From Tubulanus polymorphus (taxonomy: Eukaryota; Nemertea; Palaeonemertea; Tubulaniformes; Tubulanidae), in contig NC_134030.1 of NCBI RefSeq assembly GCF_964204645.1, positions 14,596,447 to 14,660,446 of the forward strand: a DNA stretch of 64,000 bases. Direction: 5' to 3'. Both the position numbers and the translations under genes were made by a program. A model generated the notes under the pieces. The model saw nothing but the letters and a program-made list of their open reading frames with translations. It was not told where the DNA came from and made no database searches. Positions 48,185 to 56,879 of this stretch are shown here, in pieces. Numbering within the stretch: position 1 is the stretch's first letter; every line of letters begins with the position of its first letter.

Positions 48185-49044
48185 GAATCAACTTTGCTTA
48201 AGTTAGACCTATCTAGAATTAAAAGAATAAGAAATAGTAATGAACCAGAAGATGTAACACAAGAAGAAATTATTAAAAATGAAAGAGTATTTAAACAAAG
48301 AATTAATAAATTATTTGAAACAATCGATAATAATTTAGAACCAGAAACAACTTCTGATCAGAATAAAACTTCCAAAACTAGTAAACTTAAATCAAAAGTT
48401 CCAATTGAAAAACTTTTACTGATAATGCAATAAGAGAAATTATTAGTACAAGAAATGAAGCTGATAAAATTGCGCATGATAAAAGTATAAGAGATTTAAA
48501 AATTAGAACTTTAGAAGATGAATTATTTAAATCAAGAAAAGAATCAGAACAATTAAAATTAGATAGAGATAATAAAGTTATTGAAGAAATTGAGTTTAAA
48601 AAAAGAAATGCATATTTAGAAAAAGAAATTGATAATTTAGAATATAACATAGAATTTCAGAAAGAAGAAATTAAATTATTTAAAGAATCATATAATTATT
48701 GTATTAATAGATTAAAAGTTGTTCTTAAAGATTTAATAATTAAACCAAATTCTGAAATATCATTGAAAGATAGAATAAAATTATTATTTAAGTTTGAAGG
48801 AATCACAATTCTTTCAATTCTAACAGCTGTAACTATGGTATTTACAACAATAGGTTTAGCTATATCAAAATCACTGAAATCTTCTCCTACTCCAAATAAA
48901 CCAGATAAACCCCCAGATAATAATTCAATACAAGATAATGTTAAAGATGGTTTAAAGAAATTAGCAAAATATTTATGGGAACTATCTAAAAAATCTGCTG
49001 CAGCATTGCCAGGAGTTATTGCATCAATTGTTGGTTTTAATTGA
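48185..49044 (+). pseudogene. Coiled-coil protein with C-terminal membrane segments, frameshifted
   Basis: Two frames together form one protein: 48194-48433, then from about 48420 to 49044 in another frame. The start is missing (stop at 48179, no ATG). The long middle is a charged coiled coil (E/K/L-rich), followed by a hydrophobic segment (TILSILTAVTMVFTTIGLA) and a C-terminal hydrophobic stretch (AAALPGVIASIVGF). Not recognised; position suggests a virion or membrane protein of the element. Confidence 0.6.
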
Positions 49045-49175
49045 AATCTGCAGGGAATATTATTAACTTTGCTGCTGAACATATTATTTTATTTTTAATT
49101 ACAGTTGTAAAGTGCAATTATTTTTGGGTTAGTGAATATGATAAAAAATGAATAATTAATCTTTTTGTTAAATAA

Positions 49176-50423
49176 ATGAGTGGGAGTTATATAAGTCCTT
49201 CGAAGAATCATAGAATATCTAATGCTATTAAAGCAGAAAGATCACATCATATAATTACTCATAACCCTTCTAATATTAATCCCGATGAAACTTTATATGT
49301 TAGAATTCCGAGATTAACACAAAATACTTTTTACGTTCCAAATAGTATTTATTTATCTGCCGATATAAAAGTAATCGGTTATAATAATAATTATGTTGTT
49401 GATAATGTTGGAAGATATTTGATTAAAAAATTAACTATAAAGATTGGTCCAGAAACAGTTTTCTCATTAGATGATTATAATTTATTTATGCATTATAAAG
49501 ATTTATGGTTAACTAAAGAAAATAGAAATAATATGATATTTCAAGGCATCCAATCAGAAAACCAAAATAAATTAAGATCACAAGCTAATAGCGCAATATA
49601 AACTAATGCTGTAGATAAATTGATAAAAAGTATATATGGAAGCAAATATAAAATTCCATTAGACTTTGAATTGATAAATAACAATGCACCTTTATAAAAA
49701 TACGCAATTCAAGAAGACGTTATATTCGAAATAACATTTGCTCCTGTAAATGAAATTGTAATATCTAGCGTTAATAAAGATATGAGTTATAAATTATCGA
49801 ATATATGTTTAGAATATGACACAGTAACTGATGAAAATATTTCAAGTATAATTCAAACTCAATACAATCAAGGATTTTCATTATTATATGATTATATTGA
49901 TAAATTTAAAACTGTAACTATTAATGCAAATGATGAAATTATTAATGAGAATATTAACTTCCCAAGAAGATCTATTAAAGATATATTAATATTTTTTACC
50001 ATTGCAACATATACTAATGGAGCAATAAATGTTGATAATTATTATAATCCTGAAATAACAAAAGTAGAAATAACTATCGAAGGAATAGCATATAAAATAT
50101 TTTGTCAAGGAATGAGAATGATTGATCAATGGCCAGAAATTAGAAAACATTTTATGAATGAAAAAGTGAAATCATCTGAAAATTGTAACGTTATTCAAAT
50201 TGATTATTATACCGGTAATAAATATGCATTATGGTTAGATTTTAGAACAACAGAGGATAATTCATTACATGGTTCTGGAAAAAAACTACAGAACACTAAA
50301 GATGGAATACAATTATTCATGACAAAGAATAAAGGAATCAAGAATTTCAAAATGCACATTTATATCATATCTGACGCGCAATTAAATATTGTAAATTCTC
50401 AATTGAATAGTGTTATGTATTAA
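49176..50423 (+). pseudogene. Polinton-like major capsid protein, two in-frame stops
   Basis: A single frame of 415 codons with TAA at 49599-49601 and 49695-49697. The first part has the DDYNLFMHYKDLWL and IQSENQNKLRSQA stretches, the middle IYGSKYKIPLDFELI, and later YKLSNICLEYD, a pattern known from major capsid proteins of metazoan Polintons (double jelly-roll fold). The stops make this copy non-functional; other genes here end in TAA, so a changed genetic code is not likely. Confidence 0.82.
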
Positions 50424-50456
50424 AATTTTAACTTTAATAAAATATTTATATAATAA

Positions 50457-51026
50457 ATGGAAGGAGGTAAAGTATATAAACATATTCCATACATCGATAC
50501 ACATGAAAATAATGATGGTTTATATTATGTAATACCTTGTAATATAGCTTTGATATTTGATCCTATTTTCAAAATTTATAAAACTAAACTAATAGAAATC
50601 GATAATAATAAAAGTGGTGTTGTTGATAATTTAAGTAATGTAATTGATAATAATGTAATACCTTCTACATCTAATAATGTAATACCTTCTACATCTAATA
50701 ATGCAATACCTTCTACATCTAATAATGCAATACCTTCTACATCTAATAATGCAATACCTTCTACATCTAATAACGTAATACCTTCTACATCTAATAATGT
50801 AATACCCTCTACATCTAATAATGAAATAATATTAAATGTTAGTGAAAATAGAAATTATTGTGGATATTGTAAAAGTGAATTTTCAAACGCTACATCAAAT
50901 TGGAATAAACATATGAATACAAGGGTACATATAAATAATGTTATAGAACGTGTTGGTTTAAAAGAATTTATAGAACACCCATTTAGATATGTTACAAAGT
51001 TTGTTTCAAATCAAAAAAGTAAATAG
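50457..51026 (+). CDS. C2H2 zinc-finger protein with 8-residue tandem repeats
   Basis: 189 residues. Residues about 65-122 are seven repeats of NNVIPSTS (24-bp units). A C2H2 finger follows with C135, C138, H152 and H158. Preceded by ATAATAAATG, a start context shared with other genes here. Just before its stop a +1 frame (50989-51246) continues with KIYEDLLL and two NEILG(S/A)NT repeats, then another shift to about 51342, so the original protein was probably longer and has two frameshifts. Function unknown. Confidence 0.65.
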   Translation: MEGGKVYKHIPYIDTHENNDGLYYVIPCNIALIFDPIFKIYKTKLIEIDNNKSGVVDNLSNVIDNNVIPSTSNNVIPSTSNNAIPSTSNNAIPSTSNNAIPSTSNNVIPSTSNNVIPSTSNNEIILNVSENRNYCGYCKSEFSNATSNWNKHMNTRVHINNVIERVGLKEFIEHPFRYVTKFVSNQKSK

Positions 51027-51246
51027 TGAAAAGATATATGAAGATTTATTATTAGCAACACCTAATAAAGATGAATTAGATCTAACCGATGCTAATGAAA
51101 TATTAGGATCAAACACTGTAAATGAAATATTAGGAGCAAACACTAATAAAGATTCTATGAAACATAAAGTAGAAAATAACGATAAATTTGATTGGATGAA
51201 TAAGCATAACAATGAAACAACTATTGATGATGCGGTAAAAAGGTGA

Positions 51247-51886
51247 AAAATAAGTATAAAAATAATAGAGAATTTGAAGAAGAAAATTCGGTAGAGAATT
51301 TGAATAAATTGTTAGGGGGGTCTGATAGTGAAAGCGATTAAGATATTAATTATATTTAACTCAAAAAAGAATAAGGGTTGAAAATTGTATAAAATAATAG
51401 TAAATAAAAAAGGGGGTTTTAAGTATTTAAGGTATTTACGGTATCTAATACATATCTAATACAATCTAATACATAAAATATCTTATTTTATAAACTGATA
51501 TTCATATGGAAATTGAAACCTTAGTAATAATAAATAACCTTTATTATTTTCAAACATATTCATATATTAGTTGAAAAAATAAAAATAAATTGGTTGAAAA
51601 TTGTATAAATAATATTTATTTTTAAAAAGAGGGTTTTAAGTATTTAAGGTATCCAATATGGTATCAGGTATTAGGGTATCTAATAGGGTATCTAATAGGG
51701 TATCTAATAGGGTATCTAATACATAGGTAAATTTTAAACATATTTCAATATTTATATTTGTATGAGTTAGATTTTTAAACATTAAAAGTGTTAGTAAAGT
51801 TTTATTGAAATAATTCATATATATTCATGAATAACATATAAATGAATAACTTCTAAAATCAATTTAGTAAAAAATATGTATAATAA
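51247..51886. other. AT-rich intergenic DNA with short repeats
   Basis: Apart from the likely frameshifted tail of the previous gene (to 51342), it holds two GGTTTTAAGTATTTAAGGTAT copies (51417, 51630) and four GGGTATCTAATA units (about 51676-51722). The HNH promoter-like block is at 51844. Confidence 0.5.
51844..51866 (+). promoter_or_regulatory. Shared upstream motif before HNH gene
   Basis: GAATAACTTCTAAAATCAAT about 20-43 bases before the HNH ATG; same block as before the polymerase genes. Confidence 0.45.
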
Positions 51887-52540
51887 ATGGAACCAGAACA
51901 ACCACAAATTATCAATATTACAAATAACACTGGTGTTATAAATATATATTACAAGAAGTGTTCTAAATGTGAATTAGATAAATTAGCTATAACAGAATTT
52001 AATAAGCGTAAGATTAGCAAAGATGGTTTTCATTATTGCTGTAAAACTTGTACTAAACTATATACCAAACAATATCGAGAAGATAATAGAGAAGCTTATA
52101 ATGATTATATGACAGAATATATGAGAGAAAGATATCAAACAGATCTTAATTTTAGATTGAAACAATGCTTAAGATCTAGATTAACACAATTATTCAACAA
52201 AGAAACACATTCAGAAACACTATCTAATTTATTGGGTTGTTCAGATGAATTTTTCATATCATGGATAATATATCAATTCGATGATAAAATGAATATAGAT
52301 AATTATGGTGAATACTTTCATATTGATCATGTGTTACCAATATCTAAATTTAACATGAATGGTGAATACAATAAAAAACTTATTTGGAGTTGGAAAAATT
52401 TAAGACCTTTAGAAAAGAAGGAAAACATAATTAAATCTAATAAACTAGATATACAGTTATATTTAGATCAACTGGATAAAGCAAAGACATTTGTTGAATT
52501 ATGGAACTCAACACATAATGAAAAATACGTTGAAGCTTGA
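51887..52540 (+). CDS. HNH endonuclease
   Basis: 217 residues. N-terminal zinc ribbon with C25/C28 and C52/C55, a basic helical middle, and an HNH core: HIDHVLPISKF (145-155), N171 in NLRPL and N180 in KKENIIKSNK. This pattern resembles phage and giant-virus homing-type HNH nucleases. It is intact, starts ATAATAAATG, and sits amid 600-1,100 bases of noncoding DNA on each side, so it may be an extra mobile gene rather than a core gene. A 5' fragment lies at 16322-16658. Confidence 0.85.
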   Translation: MEPEQPQIINITNNTGVINIYYKKCSKCELDKLAITEFNKRKISKDGFHYCCKTCTKLYTKQYREDNREAYNDYMTEYMRERYQTDLNFRLKQCLRSRLTQLFNKETHSETLSNLLGCSDEFFISWIIYQFDDKMNIDNYGEYFHIDHVLPISKFNMNGEYNKKLIWSWKNLRPLEKKENIIKSNKLDIQLYLDQLDKAKTFVELWNSTHNEKYVEA

Positions 52541-53684
52541 GCGCTTAGAAAACCGGTTACTCTCGATCTATGTCAAACCGCCTATATGTAATTGTATTAG
52601 GTTGTTTACAAAAGCATCTGTCGCACGTTATATTCAGTTGAATAGGGTGTATCTCATTTGAATATTGATCGAATGTGCTATTTCAGTTGAAAAGGATTAA
52701 TCAATTACATCACAAAGGATGGAACATATGTTGCTCAGACAGTGTTTAGCTAGTGAATAACTGGCGTTATAAGGGCGCAGCACATAAGCATAGGAACGCA
52801 TAGGATATTCTCTCTATAAACACAATTTTAGGAGTTTACAGTTATAAATGTAAGTACTGTTTTTGTTGTTATTAAGGCGTTGGGAAACGTTAAACATGTA
52901 AAACTTATCCTGGTAAGATGCGCCACGAATGGCTATGTTTAAGTGCTGTAATTAATATTTTACAACTACAACTTCAAGTTAGTTTTATTCTACGTTAGAT
53001 ATTTATCTTTTAGATAACAAAATGAAGGCCATTGAATCAAGAAAGTGAAGATAGATGGATGTGGAATCAGAAATAATGGATATTTCAACTCATGAGAGTG
53101 TAGCAGTTTAGCCATACTGTATAGGCTTCCAATGCATTACGTTTGTCGGAATTTCAATTGCGTCATTAAGCTGTTGTTAATGTCACACAGTGACAGATGT
53201 TGTATTGTATTTTATTGATTCCTGCATTCCACGCATACCTTACCGCTCATAAAATGCGCGGCTTGGAATGTGGAAATCGATAATGATTGTAGAATAAAAT
53301 ATATGTGTTTATGAAATAGTATTTCCACCAGTCGTTTCTTTGAATTTATTTTCAGTTTTAGGATTTATTATCGAGAATCCGAAATGACTTATCTGGACAG
53401 TTATAATTACTGCTCCTATAGATAAACAATAGTAGTGAGATAATCTAAATCCTAATTTAAATAAAAAGTATTTAAAAAACAATAACTTCAACTAGCTAGT
53501 GAATTCTATTATATTTTTAATATTTTCTTTTCAAAAGAGAATACTTTATATTTTGAATAGATTCAAATAGAAATTCTTTAAATTCAAATAGCTAGTACCA
53601 GTAGTCAATACTAGAATTCTTTAACTTTAACTATCTAGTATCAGAATACTTATAATATTTTTTTATTAAATTTCTCTAATATAA
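52541..53684. other. Noncoding stretch between HNH gene and next gene
   Basis: Less AT-rich than its surroundings up to about 53300. Contains TTCAGTTGAATAGG and TTTCAGTTGAAAAGG repeats (52640-52695), and a cluster of CTAGT/AATTCTTTAA words at 53480-53650. Possibly an insertion; no ends could be set and no gene is seen. Confidence 0.4.
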
Positions 53685-54287
53685 ATGTCAAAGAAATCTA
53701 ATAAGAATAGTATTGATATTGAAAAAACATTAGATGATTTGGGCATAAATGATAATAAAGATACAGTTGTTTCTAATTCTATTCAAGTTAATAACAATAT
53801 TGATTATGAATACTATTTATATTGTAAGCATCATCTTCAATTATTAATTGCTGGCGGGATATCTAAGGATTTCTTAGGAAAATTTTTAACTTATCAAGAA
53901 CTAGATGCTATGAAACCAGATAAAGTAATAAAATATTTTAAGATTTATGAAGAAGCTAGATTAGCCCGAATAAATGATTCTATTTCAGATGGTATTGTCA
54001 AATGTTACTCTAAGTTATGTAACCGGTTAATACCATTTGATGATGAAAATAAATTATATAGTGATTTGAAAAATGACTACTTAGTTATGACTGAATTACA
54101 AAAATGGGTCGGATATGCTTCATTCCAATTAGGATCGGTTATGACATTAATTTCTACTGGTGTCATAACTTTTTCGAATATCAAGCCTATGGAATATAAA
54201 TCAGGTAAGAACGAAACAGATGTACTACAACCAAACGTCGAAACAGAAAATGAATCAGAACAAAAATTAACTAAAATAAATGAGTGA
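53685..54287 (+). CDS. Unidentified Polinton-like protein, 200 residues
   Basis: Acidic and polar N terminus, then a compact middle (residues ~45-165) with YYLYCKHHLQLLIAGG, then LQKWVGYASFQLGSVMTLIS and an acidic tail. No signal peptide. Not recognised. It ends KINE with its stop overlapping the next start by 8 nt (AATAAATGAGTGA), so the two are probably translated together. A minor virion protein is one possibility, but only from position. Confidence 0.65.
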   Translation: MSKKSNKNSIDIEKTLDDLGINDNKDTVVSNSIQVNNNIDYEYYLYCKHHLQLLIAGGISKDFLGKFLTYQELDAMKPDKVIKYFKIYEEARLARINDSISDGIVKCYSKLCNRLIPFDDENKLYSDLKNDYLVMTELQKWVGYASFQLGSVMTLISTGVITFSNIKPMEYKSGKNETDVLQPNVETENESEQKLTKINE

Positions 54288-54639
54288 TGGCGTAAAGAAA
54301 AAGGCTAGATCAGAGAAACAAATTAAATGGGCAAGAGAATTAGGTAAAAGATCTTCAGAATTAAAAAAAGCTAAGAAAAAGAAATTAACTGATATAAATG
54401 AATCACCTGATATTGATTCAAATAATAATCCATCTGATTCTTCTAATGCTGGAAGTAATTATAAATTATATATTACAATTGGATTAGTAACAGTTATTAT
54501 ATTATCCGGTGTAATATATAAATCAAAATTCAAATCTGATGATAAAGATGATTCCAATGATGATAAACCTATTATACCAGAAAATAAGTCAAATCATAAA
54601 GCCATTGAAACTAAATCTAAATTATTATTAATGGATTAA
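54280..54639 (+). CDS. Small membrane protein
   Basis: 119 residues. The basic N terminus (RSEKQIKWARELGKRSSELK, then KAKKKK) is followed by a serine/asparagine linker, one membrane segment at about 62-81 (LYITIGLVTVIILSGVIY) and an acidic tail. The start overlaps the upstream stop by 8 nt and the stop lies 6 nt before the integrase ATG. Such small single-pass proteins are common in virus-like elements; the role is unknown. Confidence 0.65.
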   Translation: MSDGVKKKARSEKQIKWARELGKRSSELKKAKKKKLTDINESPDIDSNNNPSDSSNAGSNYKLYITIGLVTVIILSGVIYKSKFKSDDKDDSNDDKPIIPENKSNHKAIETKSKLLLMD

Positions 54640-54645
54640 AATAAG

Positions 54646-55758
54646 ATGAAAAAAGAACAATATTTAAGAGATTTATATTATAACCCAGAAAGTGAAGTAT
54701 CATATTCTAACGTTTCAGAATTATGGAATAAAATTAAATCTGATAATGAAAATGGTGCCGTACGGCACCCACATGGTGGTATAAAATATAGTGAATTAAA
54801 ATCATGGTTACAAAATCAACCAACATATCAAATCCACAAGAAAATGGATAAAACTTATTTAACAAGAAAAGTTATGGTTTCATATATTGATCAACAATGG
54901 CAAGCAGATTTAATTGACATGAAGAATTTAGAGGAATACAACAAAGGATATTTCTGGATATTAAATGTTATAGACATATTCAGTAGATACGCATGGTCAA
55001 TTCCAATCAAAAATAAAACTGGTATAGAAGTGACAAATGCTTTTAAATTTATATTTAAAGAAGCTATTCCAGATAAGATACAATTTGATGAAGGTAAGGA
55101 ATTTTATAACAAACATTTTAAAAAACTATTATCTGATAACGATGTAGATAATTTTTCAACACATTCAGATAAAAAAACATCTATTTTAGAAAGATTTAAT
55201 AAAACATTGAAAACTAGAATGTGGAAATATTTTACTGCTAATGAAACATATAAATATATCGATGTGTTAGACGATTTAGTGAAAGGTTATAATAATTCTA
55301 AACATTCAAGTATTGGTATGAAACCTATACAAGCTAGAAAAGAAGATAATTCAGAAATAGTTTGGAATAATTTATATGGCGCATTTGTTACACATGATTT
55401 CGGTGAACCTAAATTTAAAATAGGACAACACGTTAGAATATCTAAATATAGAAAAACATTTTATAAAGGTTATACCCCTAATTTTACAGAAGAAATATTC
55501 AAGATTAAAATGATAATATTAACTAAACCTTTTGTTTATAAACTAGAAGATCTAAAAGATGAAGAAATATTAGGTTATTTTTATGAACAAGAATTATCAC
55601 TTGTACCAAACCCAGATGAAATAGAATACAAAATAGAAAAAGTATTGAAAACAAAAACTCTTAAAGGAAAAAAGTATTCTTTGGTGAAATATAAAGGATA
55701 CGATGATAAATTTAATGAATGGATTTTATCTAGTAAAATTAAAAGAATAAATGAATAA
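54646..55758 (+). CDS. Polinton integrase (DDE, RVE type) with C-terminal chromodomain
   Basis: 370 residues, intact. Catalytic core: D88 in WQADLID, D148 in IQFDEGKEF and E182 in ILERFNKTLK (33 residues between the last two), with SRYAWSIPIKNKT between. A chromodomain is visible at about 327-368 (IEKVLKTK..., VKYKGYDDKFNEW). This is the c-integrase of Polintons, which joins element ends to target DNA; the chromodomain may guide it to chromatin. The stop overlaps the ATPase start by 8 nt with the same motif as at 54280. Confidence 0.93.
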   Translation: MKKEQYLRDLYYNPESEVSYSNVSELWNKIKSDNENGAVRHPHGGIKYSELKSWLQNQPTYQIHKKMDKTYLTRKVMVSYIDQQWQADLIDMKNLEEYNKGYFWILNVIDIFSRYAWSIPIKNKTGIEVTNAFKFIFKEAIPDKIQFDEGKEFYNKHFKKLLSDNDVDNFSTHSDKKTSILERFNKTLKTRMWKYFTANETYKYIDVLDDLVKGYNNSKHSSIGMKPIQARKEDNSEIVWNNLYGAFVTHDFGEPKFKIGQHVRISKYRKTFYKGYTPNFTEEIFKIKMIILTKPFVYKLEDLKDEEILGYFYEQELSLVPNPDEIEYKIEKVLKTKTLKGKKYSLVKYKGYDDKFNEWILSSKIKRINE

Positions 55759-56362
55759 AGATTTATTTATATTTGAACCGCATAATATGTTAGTTACTGG
55801 AGTAACCAATTGTGGTAAAACACATTTCATATTAGATTTGTTAGAAACTATTTATAAGAATCATTTTGATAATATGATATTATTCTGTCCTACTTATGAA
55901 ATGAATGAAACATATAATAGAGATATAGTTAAGATGAAAAAGTTTATTATATTCGACCCTAAAACAGTAAAAGAAAATTTAGATAATTGTATAAAAATAG
56001 CAATTGATACTTATAAAGGATCAAATAAATTATTCATTATAGATGATTGTGCAAATTTACATGATTCAAAAGTGAGAGAAAGTGAGTTATGTTATTTAGC
56101 TTTCTCTGGGAGACATTTTGGGATAACAACATGGGTTTTAAATCAAAAATATAATTCAATTGTTAAAGAGTTTAGGGAGAATATAAGATTTCTAGTTTTA
56201 TTTTATAACAAAGATAAAAAATCTATGCAACAATCATTGGAAGAAAATCAAATTATACCCACTGAATTACATGATGAATATATGAATAAATTAAAGAATA
56301 ATAAAGGTTCAAAATTATTACTGAGACTACAATTTCCATATGAATATAAATTTATAAAATAA
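55751..56362 (+). CDS. Genome-packaging ATPase (A32/FtsK-HerA type)
   Basis: 203 residues, intact. Walker A is GVTNCGKTH at 17-25, Walker B LFIIDDC at 94-100, followed by the SGRHFGITTWVLNQ stretch at 119-132, as in the packaging ATPases of Polintons and relatives. It would pump DNA into capsids. The start sits inside the integrase stop motif (AATAAATGAATAA). It is the last gene before the terminus. Confidence 0.93.
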   Translation: MNKDLFIFEPHNMLVTGVTNCGKTHFILDLLETIYKNHFDNMILFCPTYEMNETYNRDIVKMKKFIIFDPKTVKENLDNCIKIAIDTYKGSNKLFIIDDCANLHDSKVRESELCYLAFSGRHFGITTWVLNQKYNSIVKEFRENIRFLVLFYNKDKKSMQQSLEENQIIPTELHDEYMNKLKNNKGSKLLLRLQFPYEYKFIK

Positions 56363-56452
56363 CTATCTATATATCTATTCTATAAGAGCTTACACTTTTA
56401 TATTGAATAATCTGTCAATTTAAATGTTATTCATTTACATGAATATTTTAAG

Positions 56453-56862
56453 AGTAATAGGGGTAATTGGCTTTCAGGTTAAAGGTTGAATGGTCGAGTT
56501 CATTAAAAACAAATATTAAAAGTAATTTAAAACTATAATATATTTTCATAACCGTGTGTATTTCAGTTGAATAATAGAATTATTATTATTATTTGAATAT
56601 ATTTGATTATATGAATTTGTGTATTGTAAATAAATCAATTGGTCGCGAAGCGGAGCGGTAGCGAAGTGGAGCGACCAATTGATTTAATACAATATGCTTT
56701 TAAAATTTAAATTATTGATATCTTAGAATAAATATTTAGTTATAATATAAAATACACACGGTTATGAAAATATATTATAGTTTTAAATTACTTTGAATGT
56801 TTTGTTTTTTAATGAGCTCGACCCTTCGACCTTTGGCCTGAAAGCCCATTACCCCTATTACT
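56453..56862. repeat. Polinton-like palindromic terminus (right end)
   Basis: 410 bp, from AGTAATAGGGGTAATTGGC to ...CCCATTACCCCTATTACT. The outer ~120 bases of both sides are inverted copies. At the centre (56634-56690) a TCAATTGGTCGC stem encloses a purine-rich loop. The inner parts of the arms differ from each other. The 30 bases before it (GTTATTCAT...GAATATTTTAAG) also belong to the terminal repeat. The reverse complement of the whole is at 62272-62677. Confidence 0.82.
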
Positions 56863-56879
56863 CACCTATGGACAGATGG

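Larger units (their letters stand above)
48138..56862 (+). mobile_element. Polinton/Maverick-like element, structural half, left end lost
   Basis: AT-rich block with plus-strand genes for a coiled-coil/membrane protein, major capsid, zinc-finger protein, HNH nuclease, unknown protein, membrane protein, integrase and packaging ATPase, ending in the palindromic terminus at 56453-56862. No polymerase, protease or left terminus; the left side breaks at 48138 inside host repeats. Gene content and integrase type identify the group. Confidence 0.88.

Noticed and set aside
49176-50423. Alternative genetic code reading TAA as an amino acid
   Set aside because: Neighbouring genes of the same element use TAA as their normal stop, and other genes here show ordinary decay.
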